The notes beneath the pieces are model-generated. The model had not been told where the DNA came from and made no database searches. It was given only the letters and a program-made list of their open reading frames with translations. DNA of 20,745 bases from Chromatiaceae bacterium (GTDB lineage: Bacteria > Pseudomonadota > Gammaproteobacteria > Chromatiales > Chromatiaceae). Below are positions 9,113-16,786 of this stretch, piece after piece (position 1 is the first letter of the stretch; each line of letters opens with the position of its first letter). The stretch covers positions 1-20,745 of the forward strand of contig DTXR01000198.1 of assembly GCA_012962365.1 (NCBI GenBank). Direction: 5' to 3'. A program made the position numbers and the translations under genes.

Positions 9113-10060
9113 ATGACTAAGAAAAAAATCGTTGCCTCCGTCGCCGCAGCGCTGATGGCTTCCAGCCTGACTGCACTGGCAGGCACACCAAAGGACTTGC
9201 CATACCCTTCCGGTGACCTGACAGCTGATCAGGTTGCTGATCAGGTGTATTTCGTGAACCACTTCTATGCCATGAAAAATTATGCCATCACCAAGAAAGG
9301 CAAGAAGATCACCACCCTCATACTCAAGGGAAAAGGTGAAAAGCCAACCACCATTACCCTCGAGCGCTTCTTGAACAACAACTACGACGATGGTGTTGTG
9401 AAAGCCAAAGACCTGGCGATCTTCCGTTCCGGCAAACTGCGTGGCACCGGCATGTTGATTACCGACTACGTTGACGATGCCAAATCCCAGTCCTATATGA
9501 TTTGGTTGCCTGCGCTGCGCAAGATTCGTCGTTTCGCCCAGCCCGCGCACGATGATGCCTGGGGCGGGAGCGATTTCACTTTCGGTGATGTAACCCTGCG
9601 CAAGCCCTTGCATGAAACCCATGAGCTGCTGGGCAAGGACACCTTCAACGACTGTCTGGGCACCATCGATATTCCCGAGAAACAGCGCGGCCGTTATACA
9701 CGCAACCTGCCGGCTGCCGCCTGTGAGCACAAGGGCAAAGAAGTCTACAAGCTGAAGAGCAACACCAAGTTCAAGAACTGGTGGTATGACCATCGTATCA
9801 GTTTTGTGGATGCCAAGACCTTCGCCGATTACCGTACCGAGTATTTCAAGGGCGGCAACAAGATCAAGGTTATCGATCGCAACTGGGTTGATGCGCCTCT
9901 GGATGATCCCCGCGCCCAGTTCTGGGGTTACTGGTATGGAAAGACCCTGGCGACCGGCCATGAAACCTGGGCGATTATCCCAGAAGGGGTGAGCGTTTCC
10001 AATGGTGACTTCAAGAACGAACTCTGGTCCGAGCAGACTCTGCGTAAGATCAAGCGTTAA
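9113..10060 (+). CDS. LolA-like periplasmic protein, second tandem copy
   Basis: A 315-residue paralogue of the preceding gene. From VVKAKDLAIF to RYTR (about 100 residues) roughly four of five residues are identical by eye. The signal peptide is MTKKKIVASV then AAALMASSLTALA. It shares the IWLPALRK, RRFAQPA, DFTFGDV and WWYDxRIxFVD blocks and both mature cysteines. ATG 9113 is preferred over the TTG one codon earlier; AGGA at 9101-9104 is a modest ribosome site. The 194-base gap from the first copy contains the inverted repeat at 9053-9081, so the two copies may be expressed separately. Family knowledge suggests a periplasmic carrier working with an RND transporter. The role is inferred. Confidence 0.87.
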   Translation: MTKKKIVASVAAALMASSLTALAGTPKDLPYPSGDLTADQVADQVYFVNHFYAMKNYAITKKGKKITTLILKGKGEKPTTITLERFLNNNYDDGVVKAKDLAIFRSGKLRGTGMLITDYVDDAKSQSYMIWLPALRKIRRFAQPAHDDAWGGSDFTFGDVTLRKPLHETHELLGKDTFNDCLGTIDIPEKQRGRYTRNLPAAACEHKGKEVYKLKSNTKFKNWWYDHRISFVDAKTFADYRTEYFKGGNKIKVIDRNWVDAPLDDPRAQFWGYWYGKTLATGHETWAIIPEGVSVSNGDFKNELWSEQTLRKIKR

Positions 10061-10162
10061 TTAGAAATCCATCCCGGGCTCGAAGATATTTTCTGGGTGC
10101 CGGGACAATTCCAGTGGTACGGTCGGATTGCCATGGCCGTGCCTGAATTCGGAGAGAGTAAA

Positions 10163-12319
10163 ATGTATAAACGTTCATCCCTTTATCTGGCGGTTGCGGC
10201 TGCCTTGGCGTTGCCCGCCACAGCCAGCGCCGGATTTTTCGAAGACATCGAGGTCAATGGCTTCCTGAAAAATGAAACATCTGTTTTTCTCAATGATGGC
10301 CAGATGACCGGCGAAGCCCGGAGTATGCTGGACGATCGTCATCACGGTGCCGGCGATATCATGAAGTTTGAGAATTCCGCCCGTTTCTTCATCAATGGCC
10401 TGATTGGTGAGAATGCCAGCTGGCATTTGGATCTGAATATCATTTGTGATTCAGAAGGCATAAACAGCGATTACCAGTGCCATGAAAGCTATACGCAAAA
10501 TGACTGGCTGCGGGAATTGTATGCAGATATTTCCCTGTCGGACTGGAATGTTCGCCTGGGTAAACAGCAGGTAGTCTGGGGTACGGCCGACGGTATCAAG
10601 CTGCTGGACATCATCAACCCGACCGACTTCCGTGAAATGGCCCAGAATGCCATGGAAGACTCCCGGATTCCCATCTGGATGCTGAATGCTGAAAGAAATA
10701 TCGGTGAAACCGGCAATATCCAGTTCATCGTTTCCGAGAACCGCAAGAACGCCATTCCCGGCCTGAACCGCGAAGGTGACTCCGAGCATCCCTTTATCAT
10801 GAAAGGTGTTGATTCCATTACCGGCAGTGTCAATGGCTTCCTCAATGTCACACCTGCATTGGCTGGTGTAGCGGGCAGTTTCAATGGCGCAGCCTTTGGC
10901 GGCATGTTTACCGGCAATCTGAACTTTGCGGGCCTGCTACCTTTTGCTGGTTTGACTGTGGATGGCTTTGCCAGCACTGAAACCGTCTTTGGTTTTCCCT
11001 GTCCTCCAACCGGATGTGACGGCAGCCAGACGCCGGTGCCTTTCGGGCCTGGCTACATCGTGCTGAACAATATCGCCCAGAATGGGTTGTATGCCGGCGA
11101 TCCCAACGCCAACAACAATAAAACCAATCTGATGGACGTTAATGGTCCTCAGGTTACTCAGGTTACCTGGAACCCTTCAAATCCGACGTCCGCATTTGAG
11201 TATATGCCGAACGCGACTTTCGCAACCTTCAACACCTTCACTACCATGAATGCCAATGGTACTTTTTCCGGTGCGTCGACCAGCTACAAGGTTGATGAGC
11301 CTGATCCTGAAAAGGTGAACGCAGGGTTGCGATACCGGGGCTCCCTGGACAACGGCCTGAACTTTGGCGTGAACTATTTTTATCACTACAGCGCTAATCC
11401 CGAGATTAATATGAGCTGGCATGACAAAGTGACCGGCGAAGAACTGACCGTGCTTCGTGCCCGAGGGATGCAGGTTGGCACCGATCCCCAAGGCAATCCC
11501 GTGTTTATGCCCAATCCTGGCGATACCCTGGCAACAAACGAAGTTACCAACAATGCCATGACCAGCCTGGATGCCATGCCCACGATCCTGTTGGTCAACA
11601 AGGCGGGCCAGTTCTACGGCGCGTTCGACCCGACTACCGGTATGCCGAATGCCAACCAGAATGGCGCCAACATGCGGATGACGGAAACCCGTTCCCGTGT
11701 GCACAGCATCGGCGGTTCGCTGGACTATGGAACACAGCTGGGCAGCCTGCCTGTCGTGTTCCGCGCCGAGTTGCTGTATGACAAGGATGAGAAGCAGCCG
11801 GTAGTGGACAGGCGTCTGCTGGGTGTTGGTGATCTGACCAACGCACTCACCATGGAAGACATGGACAAGCTCAGCTATGTCATTGGTGTGGATGTCACTG
11901 TATTGACCAACATGCTGGTCAGCGGCCAGTTCATCCAGCAGAACAATCTGGACTTCGTGGATGACAAGCGTACCTGTACCTCACAGGCCGGCAACACCTT
12001 CGATTGCTCCCGCTATACCGGTGACTTCTCAACCCTGCATCTGACCAATGGTTTGAATAAGGGGTGGGAGAACAAGGAATTTTATTCCCTGTTCCTGTCC
12101 AAACCGTTTGGCGAGAGTCAGCTGGGCCGTTGGAACAACATCATCATGGTTGAGGATGGTGGCGGTTACTGGAACCGTTTCGACGTTGAATACTCCTTCA
12201 CCGACGAGTTCATTGGTTCTGCGGAGCTGAACTTCTACTGGGGTGATGAAGACACCACGTTTGGTCAGTTCAAGGAGTCCTCCAATGCCCAGATTGGCCT
12301 GAAATACATCTGGGAATAA
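10163..12319 (+). CDS. DUF1302-family outer-membrane protein
   Basis: A 718-residue exported protein of the DUF1302 family, predicted to form an outer-membrane beta-barrel. The signal peptide covers residues 1-23 (cleavage after ATASA). The family core REL/YADISL, WNVRLGKQQVVWG and a LLDIINPTDFRE block follow at about 120-165. Many alternating strands and a C-terminal aromatic end (KYIWE) fit a barrel. About residues 215-375 are a Gly/Asn/Thr-rich stretch with a hydrophobic portion (ALAGVAGSFNGAAFGG) that may be a plug or extracellular loop. Six cysteines form three close pairs (IIC/YQC, PCPPTGC, TCTSQ/FDC). ATG 10163 is chosen for its GGAGAGAG ribosome site and signal peptide; an upstream in-frame GTG or similar start would disrupt the signal. 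A strong terminator follows. No enzyme activity is expected. Confidence 0.87.
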   Translation: MYKRSSLYLAVAAALALPATASAGFFEDIEVNGFLKNETSVFLNDGQMTGEARSMLDDRHHGAGDIMKFENSARFFINGLIGENASWHLDLNIICDSEGINSDYQCHESYTQNDWLRELYADISLSDWNVRLGKQQVVWGTADGIKLLDIINPTDFREMAQNAMEDSRIPIWMLNAERNIGETGNIQFIVSENRKNAIPGLNREGDSEHPFIMKGVDSITGSVNGFLNVTPALAGVAGSFNGAAFGGMFTGNLNFAGLLPFAGLTVDGFASTETVFGFPCPPTGCDGSQTPVPFGPGYIVLNNIAQNGLYAGDPNANNNKTNLMDVNGPQVTQVTWNPSNPTSAFEYMPNATFATFNTFTTMNANGTFSGASTSYKVDEPDPEKVNAGLRYRGSLDNGLNFGVNYFYHYSANPEINMSWHDKVTGEELTVLRARGMQVGTDPQGNPVFMPNPGDTLATNEVTNNAMTSLDAMPTILLVNKAGQFYGAFDPTTGMPNANQNGANMRMTETRSRVHSIGGSLDYGTQLGSLPVVFRAELLYDKDEKQPVVDRRLLGVGDLTNALTMEDMDKLSYVIGVDVTVLTNMLVSGQFIQQNNLDFVDDKRTCTSQAGNTFDCSRYTGDFSTLHLTNGLNKGWENKEFYSLFLSKPFGESQLGRWNNIIMVEDGGGYWNRFDVEYSFTDEFIGSAELNFYWGDEDTTFGQFKESSNAQIGLKYIWE

Positions 12320-12349
12320 AGGCAGTCGATAATCAAGCAGTACGATTGA

Positions 12350-12384
12350 GGCAGGCACTGGATGTGCCTGCCTTCCGGTTTTTT
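12350..12384 (+). terminator. Rho-independent terminator after DUF1302 gene
   Basis: A perfect 9-bp stem GGCAGGCAC (12350-12358) / GTGCCTGCC (12364-12372) with a 5-base loop is followed by TTCCGG and six Ts. It lies between the DUF1302 gene and the RND gene, so the transporter is either reached by read-through or has its own promoter. Confidence 0.85.
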
Positions 12385-12493
12385 CAGTTCCCGGCAAATG
12401 TCCGGTCGGGGGCTGAGGTTCCCTAAAGCCTGTTATCAGGTTTTACCAACCAAATTTTGATAATTCTAACAGTAGCATATCGGGGAGTTCCTT

Positions 12494-15298
12494 ATGGGAG
12501 AGCAGGTTCAAAAGAAAGGCGTGGCGGAAAGGTATGCGGATTTCGTATTGAAATACCGTATGGCAATCATATTTGCACTGATTATCGGTACCATCATCGG
12601 CGCCTTGTACATTCCCAAACTGGATATCCGGAATGACCCGGATACCTTGCTCCCCCCTACAAACCGCTATGTTGCCACCAACCTCTATGCCGAACACAAT
12701 TTCGGTATGGGTAACCTCATGGTCTTTTCGCTGCGGGTGAAGGAAGGTGATATCTATCAGCCCTGGTTCATAAACAAGGTGCAGGATCTGCACCGCAAGC
12801 TGGTGGCTCTGCCGACATCCCGGGAAGAGAACTTCATCGATTTTGCCGCCCAGAAGATCAAGTATATGACTTCTGACGAGAATGGCCTGGTGTTCAAACG
12901 TCTCATTCCCACCTCCGGTATCAGTACCGATGATCCCGCAAAGGCGAAAGAGCAGCTGGACTTTTTGAAGGAAGGCATCAAGACTAACCCCGTCATGGCG
13001 CCCATGCTGGTGGCCATGTTCGACAAGGATGGCAATCGTTGCGCCTATGACGATTATCACAAGGAAGAATGTATCGCCAAGGCCGCTTATATCATCGCCG
13101 ACTACACGGATGAAGTAAAGGAGATGTACCTTCCCTGGGTAGAAAGCGTTCGCGCCCTCATGGACGAAGTCGCCGAGGACGAGCGGATTGAGCTGCTGGT
13201 GGCCGGCGAGCCCTATTTCCTGGCCTGGATGCTGGCGGATCTGGTACACAAATGGTGGCTGTTCGCCATTTCCATTGCCATCGTCATTCTGGTGTTGTGG
13301 CTGGAATTCCGCGACTGGCGCGGTGCCTTTTTCCCGCTGTTGGGAGTGGGCATGACCATTGCTTTCACCCTGGGACTAATGGGCTTCACGGCGTTCAAGC
13401 TCACTACCATGATGGTACTCACGCCCATGTTGCTCCTTGCCATCGGAATCGGGCACTCGGTACAGGTCACCCGGCGCTTCCTGCTGGATTATGGTGCCTG
13501 CGGGGATTGTGATGAAGCGGCCCGTCAGGCCATTTCCCATACTATCGTGCCGGCGACACTTTCCATCATCACCGATATGGTGGGTTTCGCCACGCTGGCG
13601 ACGGTGGATATCTCCTTCTACAAGGCTTATGCCTGGTTCGGGATGTTTGGCATGCTGACGCTGTTGGCCACGACGACAACACTGATTCCCCTATTGCTGA
13701 CCAAGTTTCCTCCATCCAGGGAACGCTGTCAGGCCGGTGGTCACAGTTGGGAAGTCGCTGCGGGTGGCCTTCTGGCAAAAATCGTCATGGGGCCCGGAAA
13801 GTGGATTCCCATCGGTTTCATCGTCATCATCATGGGTGTCTCTGTCTATTACACCAATATCTTCAACTGGAAAGGTGACCCTGAAGCGCAGGTCAAGATG
13901 GAGCAGGAAGGGGATATCATGCCGGGGGTGGAAAAAGGCATCAACTATGCGCGGGCGGCGTTCAAGGGCAGCTCCCAGATCTGGAAGGATCTGGTGAAAC
14001 TCAACGAAATCATGCCTGGTGTCATTTCTGTGAGTATTCCTGTCCGTGGCAAGGAAGCGGTGCTGCCGGACTGTTCCGAGGATCAGCTCTTTCCTGAAGA
14101 GATCTACGATATCGAGGACATCAAAGAGCGCAACGCCGTCTGTACCGCCGAGAAGACAGCCCGGGGTTGCTGGGATGCCGAGCCTTGTGGTGCCCAGGGT
14201 GTCTTCAACGATGCCGATGTGCTTGCGGATATGGAAGCGATGGAAACCTGGATGCGCTCTCATCCCTTCATTGGTTACACGGGCTCCTATGCCCAGTACG
14301 TCAGGCTGGTCAATATGCTGCTCAGTGCTGAGCCTGGTGTGAAGCCGGATGTAAAGGATCTGGCCATACCTTCCAAGGCGTTCCTGACGGGAATCGATCC
14401 GGATGATGACCGGGATCCGAATGGCATCGTCCAGCTTTACAACGGACTTCTGGAAATGATGACTTCTGACGGTGACATGGATTCATTCGTGTCCGCCGAT
14501 TGGAATGAAGGGGTTATCCTCGGGTTCATCAATACTATGGATCCCAGGGAGACCCACCAGGTCACGATGGACATCCAGCAGTACATCGAAGATCACAAGA
14601 ACGACAAGGGGTTCAGCAAGGTCAATTTCGGGCTCAGATGCGGTCCCGTGGATAACCCTGATATCTTTCTTGCGTGTGACACCAACGAGCTGGCACAAGA
14701 TGGCCCGACCTATGTGCGTCCCGCCGTGGGCGGCTTCCTGGGTGCCACCGAGGCAACACGTGAAGTGGCTATGAGTAATTGGCTGACAGGGCCCCTGTTC
14801 ACCGCTTTCGTAGTATTCGTGGTGGCGGCGCTGATCTTCCGCTCCCTGCTGGTGTCAGGTATCCTGATCTTCACCTTGTCGATCACCCTGTTTGCCCAGT
14901 ATGGTTTGGGCGGCTACTTCACCTCTGTCCAGGAATGGTCCGGCAATCTGGCCTTCCACCTGTTGGTGACGCTAAGTATCGCAATGGGGCTGGGCGTGGA
15001 CTACGGCATCTATATGTTTTCCCGCTTGCGGGAGGAGATGACGGCCACTGCCGGTGATTGGGGTAAGTCCCTGCGGCAAACCCTGAACACCACGGGATCG
15101 GCGGTTATTGTTTCCGTCGTCGTCCTGTTGGGCAGTTTCATTCCGCTGGTGGCAACCGATCTGGCCAACACCTGGGGGCTGGCCATGTTCATCGGCGAGG
15201 CGCTGGTCATCGATGTGTTTACGGCATTGATGCTGCTGCCGGTGCTGGTGTATCTGTTCAAGCCAAAATATGTGTTTGGGGCCAATAGCAATTCGTGA
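12494..15298 (+). CDS. RND/MMPL-family inner-membrane transporter
   Basis: A 934-residue permease of the RND superfamily, probably driven by the proton gradient and moving a hydrophobic substrate from or across the inner membrane. The plan is a duplicated half: TM1 at about 23-41, a large periplasmic domain, five TMs at about 253-405, TM7 at about 436-457, a second periplasmic domain, and five TMs from about 765 to the end. The second half has GLGVDYGIYMFSRLREE, the MmpL-type Asp-Tyr motif. The equivalent site in the first half reads GIGHSVQV, with His in place of Asp. Eight of eleven cysteines fall in periplasmic domains in local groups, suggesting disulfides. GGGGAG precedes the ATG. No membrane-fusion protein or TolC gene is nearby, so this is unlikely to be a classic drug pump. 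It ends at a bidirectional terminator facing pth. Confidence 0.92.
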   Translation: MGEQVQKKGVAERYADFVLKYRMAIIFALIIGTIIGALYIPKLDIRNDPDTLLPPTNRYVATNLYAEHNFGMGNLMVFSLRVKEGDIYQPWFINKVQDLHRKLVALPTSREENFIDFAAQKIKYMTSDENGLVFKRLIPTSGISTDDPAKAKEQLDFLKEGIKTNPVMAPMLVAMFDKDGNRCAYDDYHKEECIAKAAYIIADYTDEVKEMYLPWVESVRALMDEVAEDERIELLVAGEPYFLAWMLADLVHKWWLFAISIAIVILVLWLEFRDWRGAFFPLLGVGMTIAFTLGLMGFTAFKLTTMMVLTPMLLLAIGIGHSVQVTRRFLLDYGACGDCDEAARQAISHTIVPATLSIITDMVGFATLATVDISFYKAYAWFGMFGMLTLLATTTTLIPLLLTKFPPSRERCQAGGHSWEVAAGGLLAKIVMGPGKWIPIGFIVIIMGVSVYYTNIFNWKGDPEAQVKMEQEGDIMPGVEKGINYARAAFKGSSQIWKDLVKLNEIMPGVISVSIPVRGKEAVLPDCSEDQLFPEEIYDIEDIKERNAVCTAEKTARGCWDAEPCGAQGVFNDADVLADMEAMETWMRSHPFIGYTGSYAQYVRLVNMLLSAEPGVKPDVKDLAIPSKAFLTGIDPDDDRDPNGIVQLYNGLLEMMTSDGDMDSFVSADWNEGVILGFINTMDPRETHQVTMDIQQYIEDHKNDKGFSKVNFGLRCGPVDNPDIFLACDTNELAQDGPTYVRPAVGGFLGATEATREVAMSNWLTGPLFTAFVVFVVAALIFRSLLVSGILIFTLSITLFAQYGLGGYFTSVQEWSGNLAFHLLVTLSIAMGLGVDYGIYMFSRLREEMTATAGDWGKSLRQTLNTTGSAVIVSVVVLLGSFIPLVATDLANTWGLAMFIGEALVIDVFTALMLLPVLVYLFKPKYVFGANSNS

Positions 15299-15312
15299 AG
15301 AGCTGACGGACT

Positions 15313-15352
15313 AAAAAAGCCGCCTTTCCGGTTTTCGGGAAGGTGGCTTTTA
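15313..15352. terminator. Bidirectional terminator between RND gene and pth
   Basis: A long near-perfect stem (AAAAGCCGCCTTTCC against GGGAAGGTGGCTTTT) has an A-run on one side and a T-run on the other. It serves the convergent RND (+) and pth (-) genes. Confidence 0.85.
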
Positions 15353-15374
15353 TTGGGGAACAGGAAAGTGAGGC

Positions 15375-15950
15375 TCAGCGATGAACTTCGTTCATGAATC
15401 TCTGAAAATCACCTTGTAACAGTTCGTTCAGGTGGTCAATGCTTGAATCGATGGCCTGTTCGATCTGCTGTTGATCATCCTTTGATGGTCTGGACAGAAC
15501 ATAGTCTGTTACCTGATCCCTGTGTCCCGGATGGTCTATGCCCAGGCGCAGGCGATAGAAATCCTTGCTGCCAAGTGCAGAAATGATGTCTCTCAGTCCG
15601 TTGTGCCCGCCATGCCCGCCGCCTTTTTTCAAGCGCACCGATCCTGCCGGCAAGTCGAGTTCATCGTGAACCACCAGAATCTGCCCGGGGGAAAGCCGGT
15701 AGAAGCGAGCCAGGGCGCTGGCCGCCTGCCCGCTGCGGTTCATGAAGGTCATGGGTTTGAGCAGCCAGAGGTTACCAGCCGGTGAAGACAATTTCCCCAC
15801 CTGCCCGAAAAATTTATTGTCGCTGCGAAGTTGCAGTCCGTGCCGGTTTACCAAGGCGTCTATGAGCCAGAACCCGGCATTGTGGCGGGTGTTCAGGTAT
15901 TTGTCACCGGGATTCCCGAGTCCGATGATACAGCGAATGCCTTCTTGCAT
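15375..15950 (-). CDS. pth: Peptidyl-tRNA hydrolase
   Basis: It releases tRNA from peptidyl-tRNA that drops off the ribosome. The 191 residues keep all key positions of E. coli Pth with a +3 shift: N13 in GLGNPG, catalytic H23 in TRHNAGF, N71 in PMTFMN, D96 in HDELDLP and N117 in GGHGGHNGLRD. ATG 15950 is followed by the typical IRCIIGLGNPG start. The ribosome site is weak. It lies downstream of rplY but beyond a strong terminator. ychF, its usual next gene in many gammaproteobacteria, is absent; the RND gene faces it instead. Confidence 0.97.
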   Translation of the reverse strand: MQEGIRCIIGLGNPGDKYLNTRHNAGFWLIDALVNRHGLQLRSDNKFFGQVGKLSSPAGNLWLLKPMTFMNRSGQAASALARFYRLSPGQILVVHDELDLPAGSVRLKKGGGHGGHNGLRDIISALGSKDFYRLRLGIDHPGHRDQVTDYVLSRPSKDDQQQIEQAIDSSIDHLNELLQGDFQRFMNEVHR

Positions 15951-15962
15951 GATATTGTCCCG

Positions 15963-15994
15963 AAAGCAAAAACGGCGACCCTGAGGCCGCCGTT
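15963..15994 (-). terminator. Terminator between rplY and pth
   Basis: On the minus strand a 10-bp stem (AACGGCGGCC / GGTCGCCGTT, with one G-T pair) and a TCAG loop are followed by TTTGCTTT. It lies only 22 bases after the rplY stop, so pth depends on read-through or an internal promoter. Confidence 0.8.
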
Positions 15995-16016
15995 GGTGAA
16001 GCCAACAGACAGAGGG

Positions 16017-16676
16017 TTATTCCTCTTCTTCGGAAGAAGGTGCTTCTTCAGGTGCTGCTTCAGCCGGGGCTTCTTCCTCTTCCTCGACAGCCTCCACCTT
16101 GGCTTGCATGGACACGACCAGTTCGTCATGTTCGTGCTCGTCGCCGTGGGTCATGGCCACGATCTCGACGCCTTCGGGCAGTTTGATGTCGGTAAGATGC
16201 AGTACATCGCCAACATCCAGATCGGATATGTCCACATCGATATATTCCGGCAGGTTCTGGGCTTCACAGATGATTTCCAGGTCAACCAGGGCGTGGGATA
16301 CAGTGCCACCGGACTTGACGCCGGGGGAGTCCTCTTCGCCAACGAAGTGCAGGGGTACGTTCATTTTGATGCGATCGGTAGCCGCGACACGCTGCAGGTC
16401 GAAATGCTGGATGAACGGCTTGGCCGGATGGCGCTGCAGGTCTTTCAAAACCACGCGCTGGATGTTGCCGTCCACTTCCACCTCGACGATGGATGAATAG
16501 AAGGCTTCATGCTCCAGCAGTTGCAGCAGCTTGTTGTGTACAGTGGCGATCATTTCGGGATCTTTTCCGCCGCCGTAGATGATGCCTGGCACCAGGCCTT
16601 CACGACGCAGGCGGCGGCTCGCACCCTTCCCTCCGTCGTTGCGGACGACAGCTTGAATATTGAATATATCTGACAT
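16017..16676 (-). CDS. rplY: 50S ribosomal protein L25 (CTC/TL5 form)
   Basis: It binds 5S rRNA in the large subunit. The 219-residue protein is the long CTC-type form: an N-terminal L25 domain (about 1-95, with SRRLRREGLVPGIIYGG near 21-37), a C-terminal TL5-like beta domain, and a Glu/Ala-rich acidic tail from about residue 193. The start at 16676 is chosen because AGGAGAG lies just upstream and the N-terminus aligns with L25. The frame stays open further upstream into hairpin and prs-tail sequence, but that extension is not protein-like. It follows prs, with three hairpins between them. Confidence 0.95.
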   Translation of the reverse strand: MSDIFNIQAVVRNDGGKGASRRLRREGLVPGIIYGGGKDPEMIATVHNKLLQLLEHEAFYSSIVEVEVDGNIQRVVLKDLQRHPAKPFIQHFDLQRVAATDRIKMNVPLHFVGEEDSPGVKSGGTVSHALVDLEIICEAQNLPEYIDVDISDLDVGDVLHLTDIKLPEGVEIVAMTHGDEHEHDELVVSMQAKVEAVEEEEEAPAEAAPEEAPSSEEEE

Positions 16677-16690
16677 TGTTCTCTCCTGAG

Positions 16691-16714
16691 AAAACCCCAC
16701 TCTTACGGAGCGGG
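16691..16714 (-). promoter_or_regulatory. Terminator-like hairpin just before rplY ribosome site
   Basis: On the minus strand CCCGCTC and GAGTGGG pair (7 bp, one G-T) around a 5-base loop, followed by GTTTT and then the rplY AGGAGAG site. It could be an attenuator or a translational control stem. Confidence 0.5.
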
Positions 16715-16716
16715 TC

Positions 16717-16751
16717 AAAACAAAAACCCGGCTCGTCCGCGACCAGACGGG
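16717..16751 (-). terminator. Terminator-like hairpin between prs and rplY
   Basis: On the minus strand CCC-GTCTG-GTCG-CGGAC-GAGCC-GGG forms a stem with a 5-base bulge, followed by TTTTTGTTTT. It probably ends part of the ispE-prs transcript. Confidence 0.55.
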
Positions 16752-16764
16752 CCAGGCAGTGGGT

Positions 16765-16781
16765 GCAGCCTCGAGGGCTGC
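16765..16781 (-). other. Hairpin directly after prs
   Basis: A perfect 6-bp stem (GCAGCC / GGCTGC) with a 5-base loop lies five bases past the prs stop. No T-run follows. It may protect the mRNA 3' end. Confidence 0.45.
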
Positions 16782-16786
16782 TGAAA

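Noticed and set aside
9041..9961. Long antisense open frame (306 codons) over the second LolA-like gene
   Set aside because: It is a mirror of a strongly conserved coding gene with signal peptide and ribosome site. The antisense product has no recognisable family and no ribosome site.
7959..10060. The LolA-like proteins as replacements for LolA/LolB
   Set aside because: The family name is misleading. They are much longer than LolA, lack a lipobox, and cluster with RND and DUF1302 genes, so a role in lipoprotein sorting is not supported.
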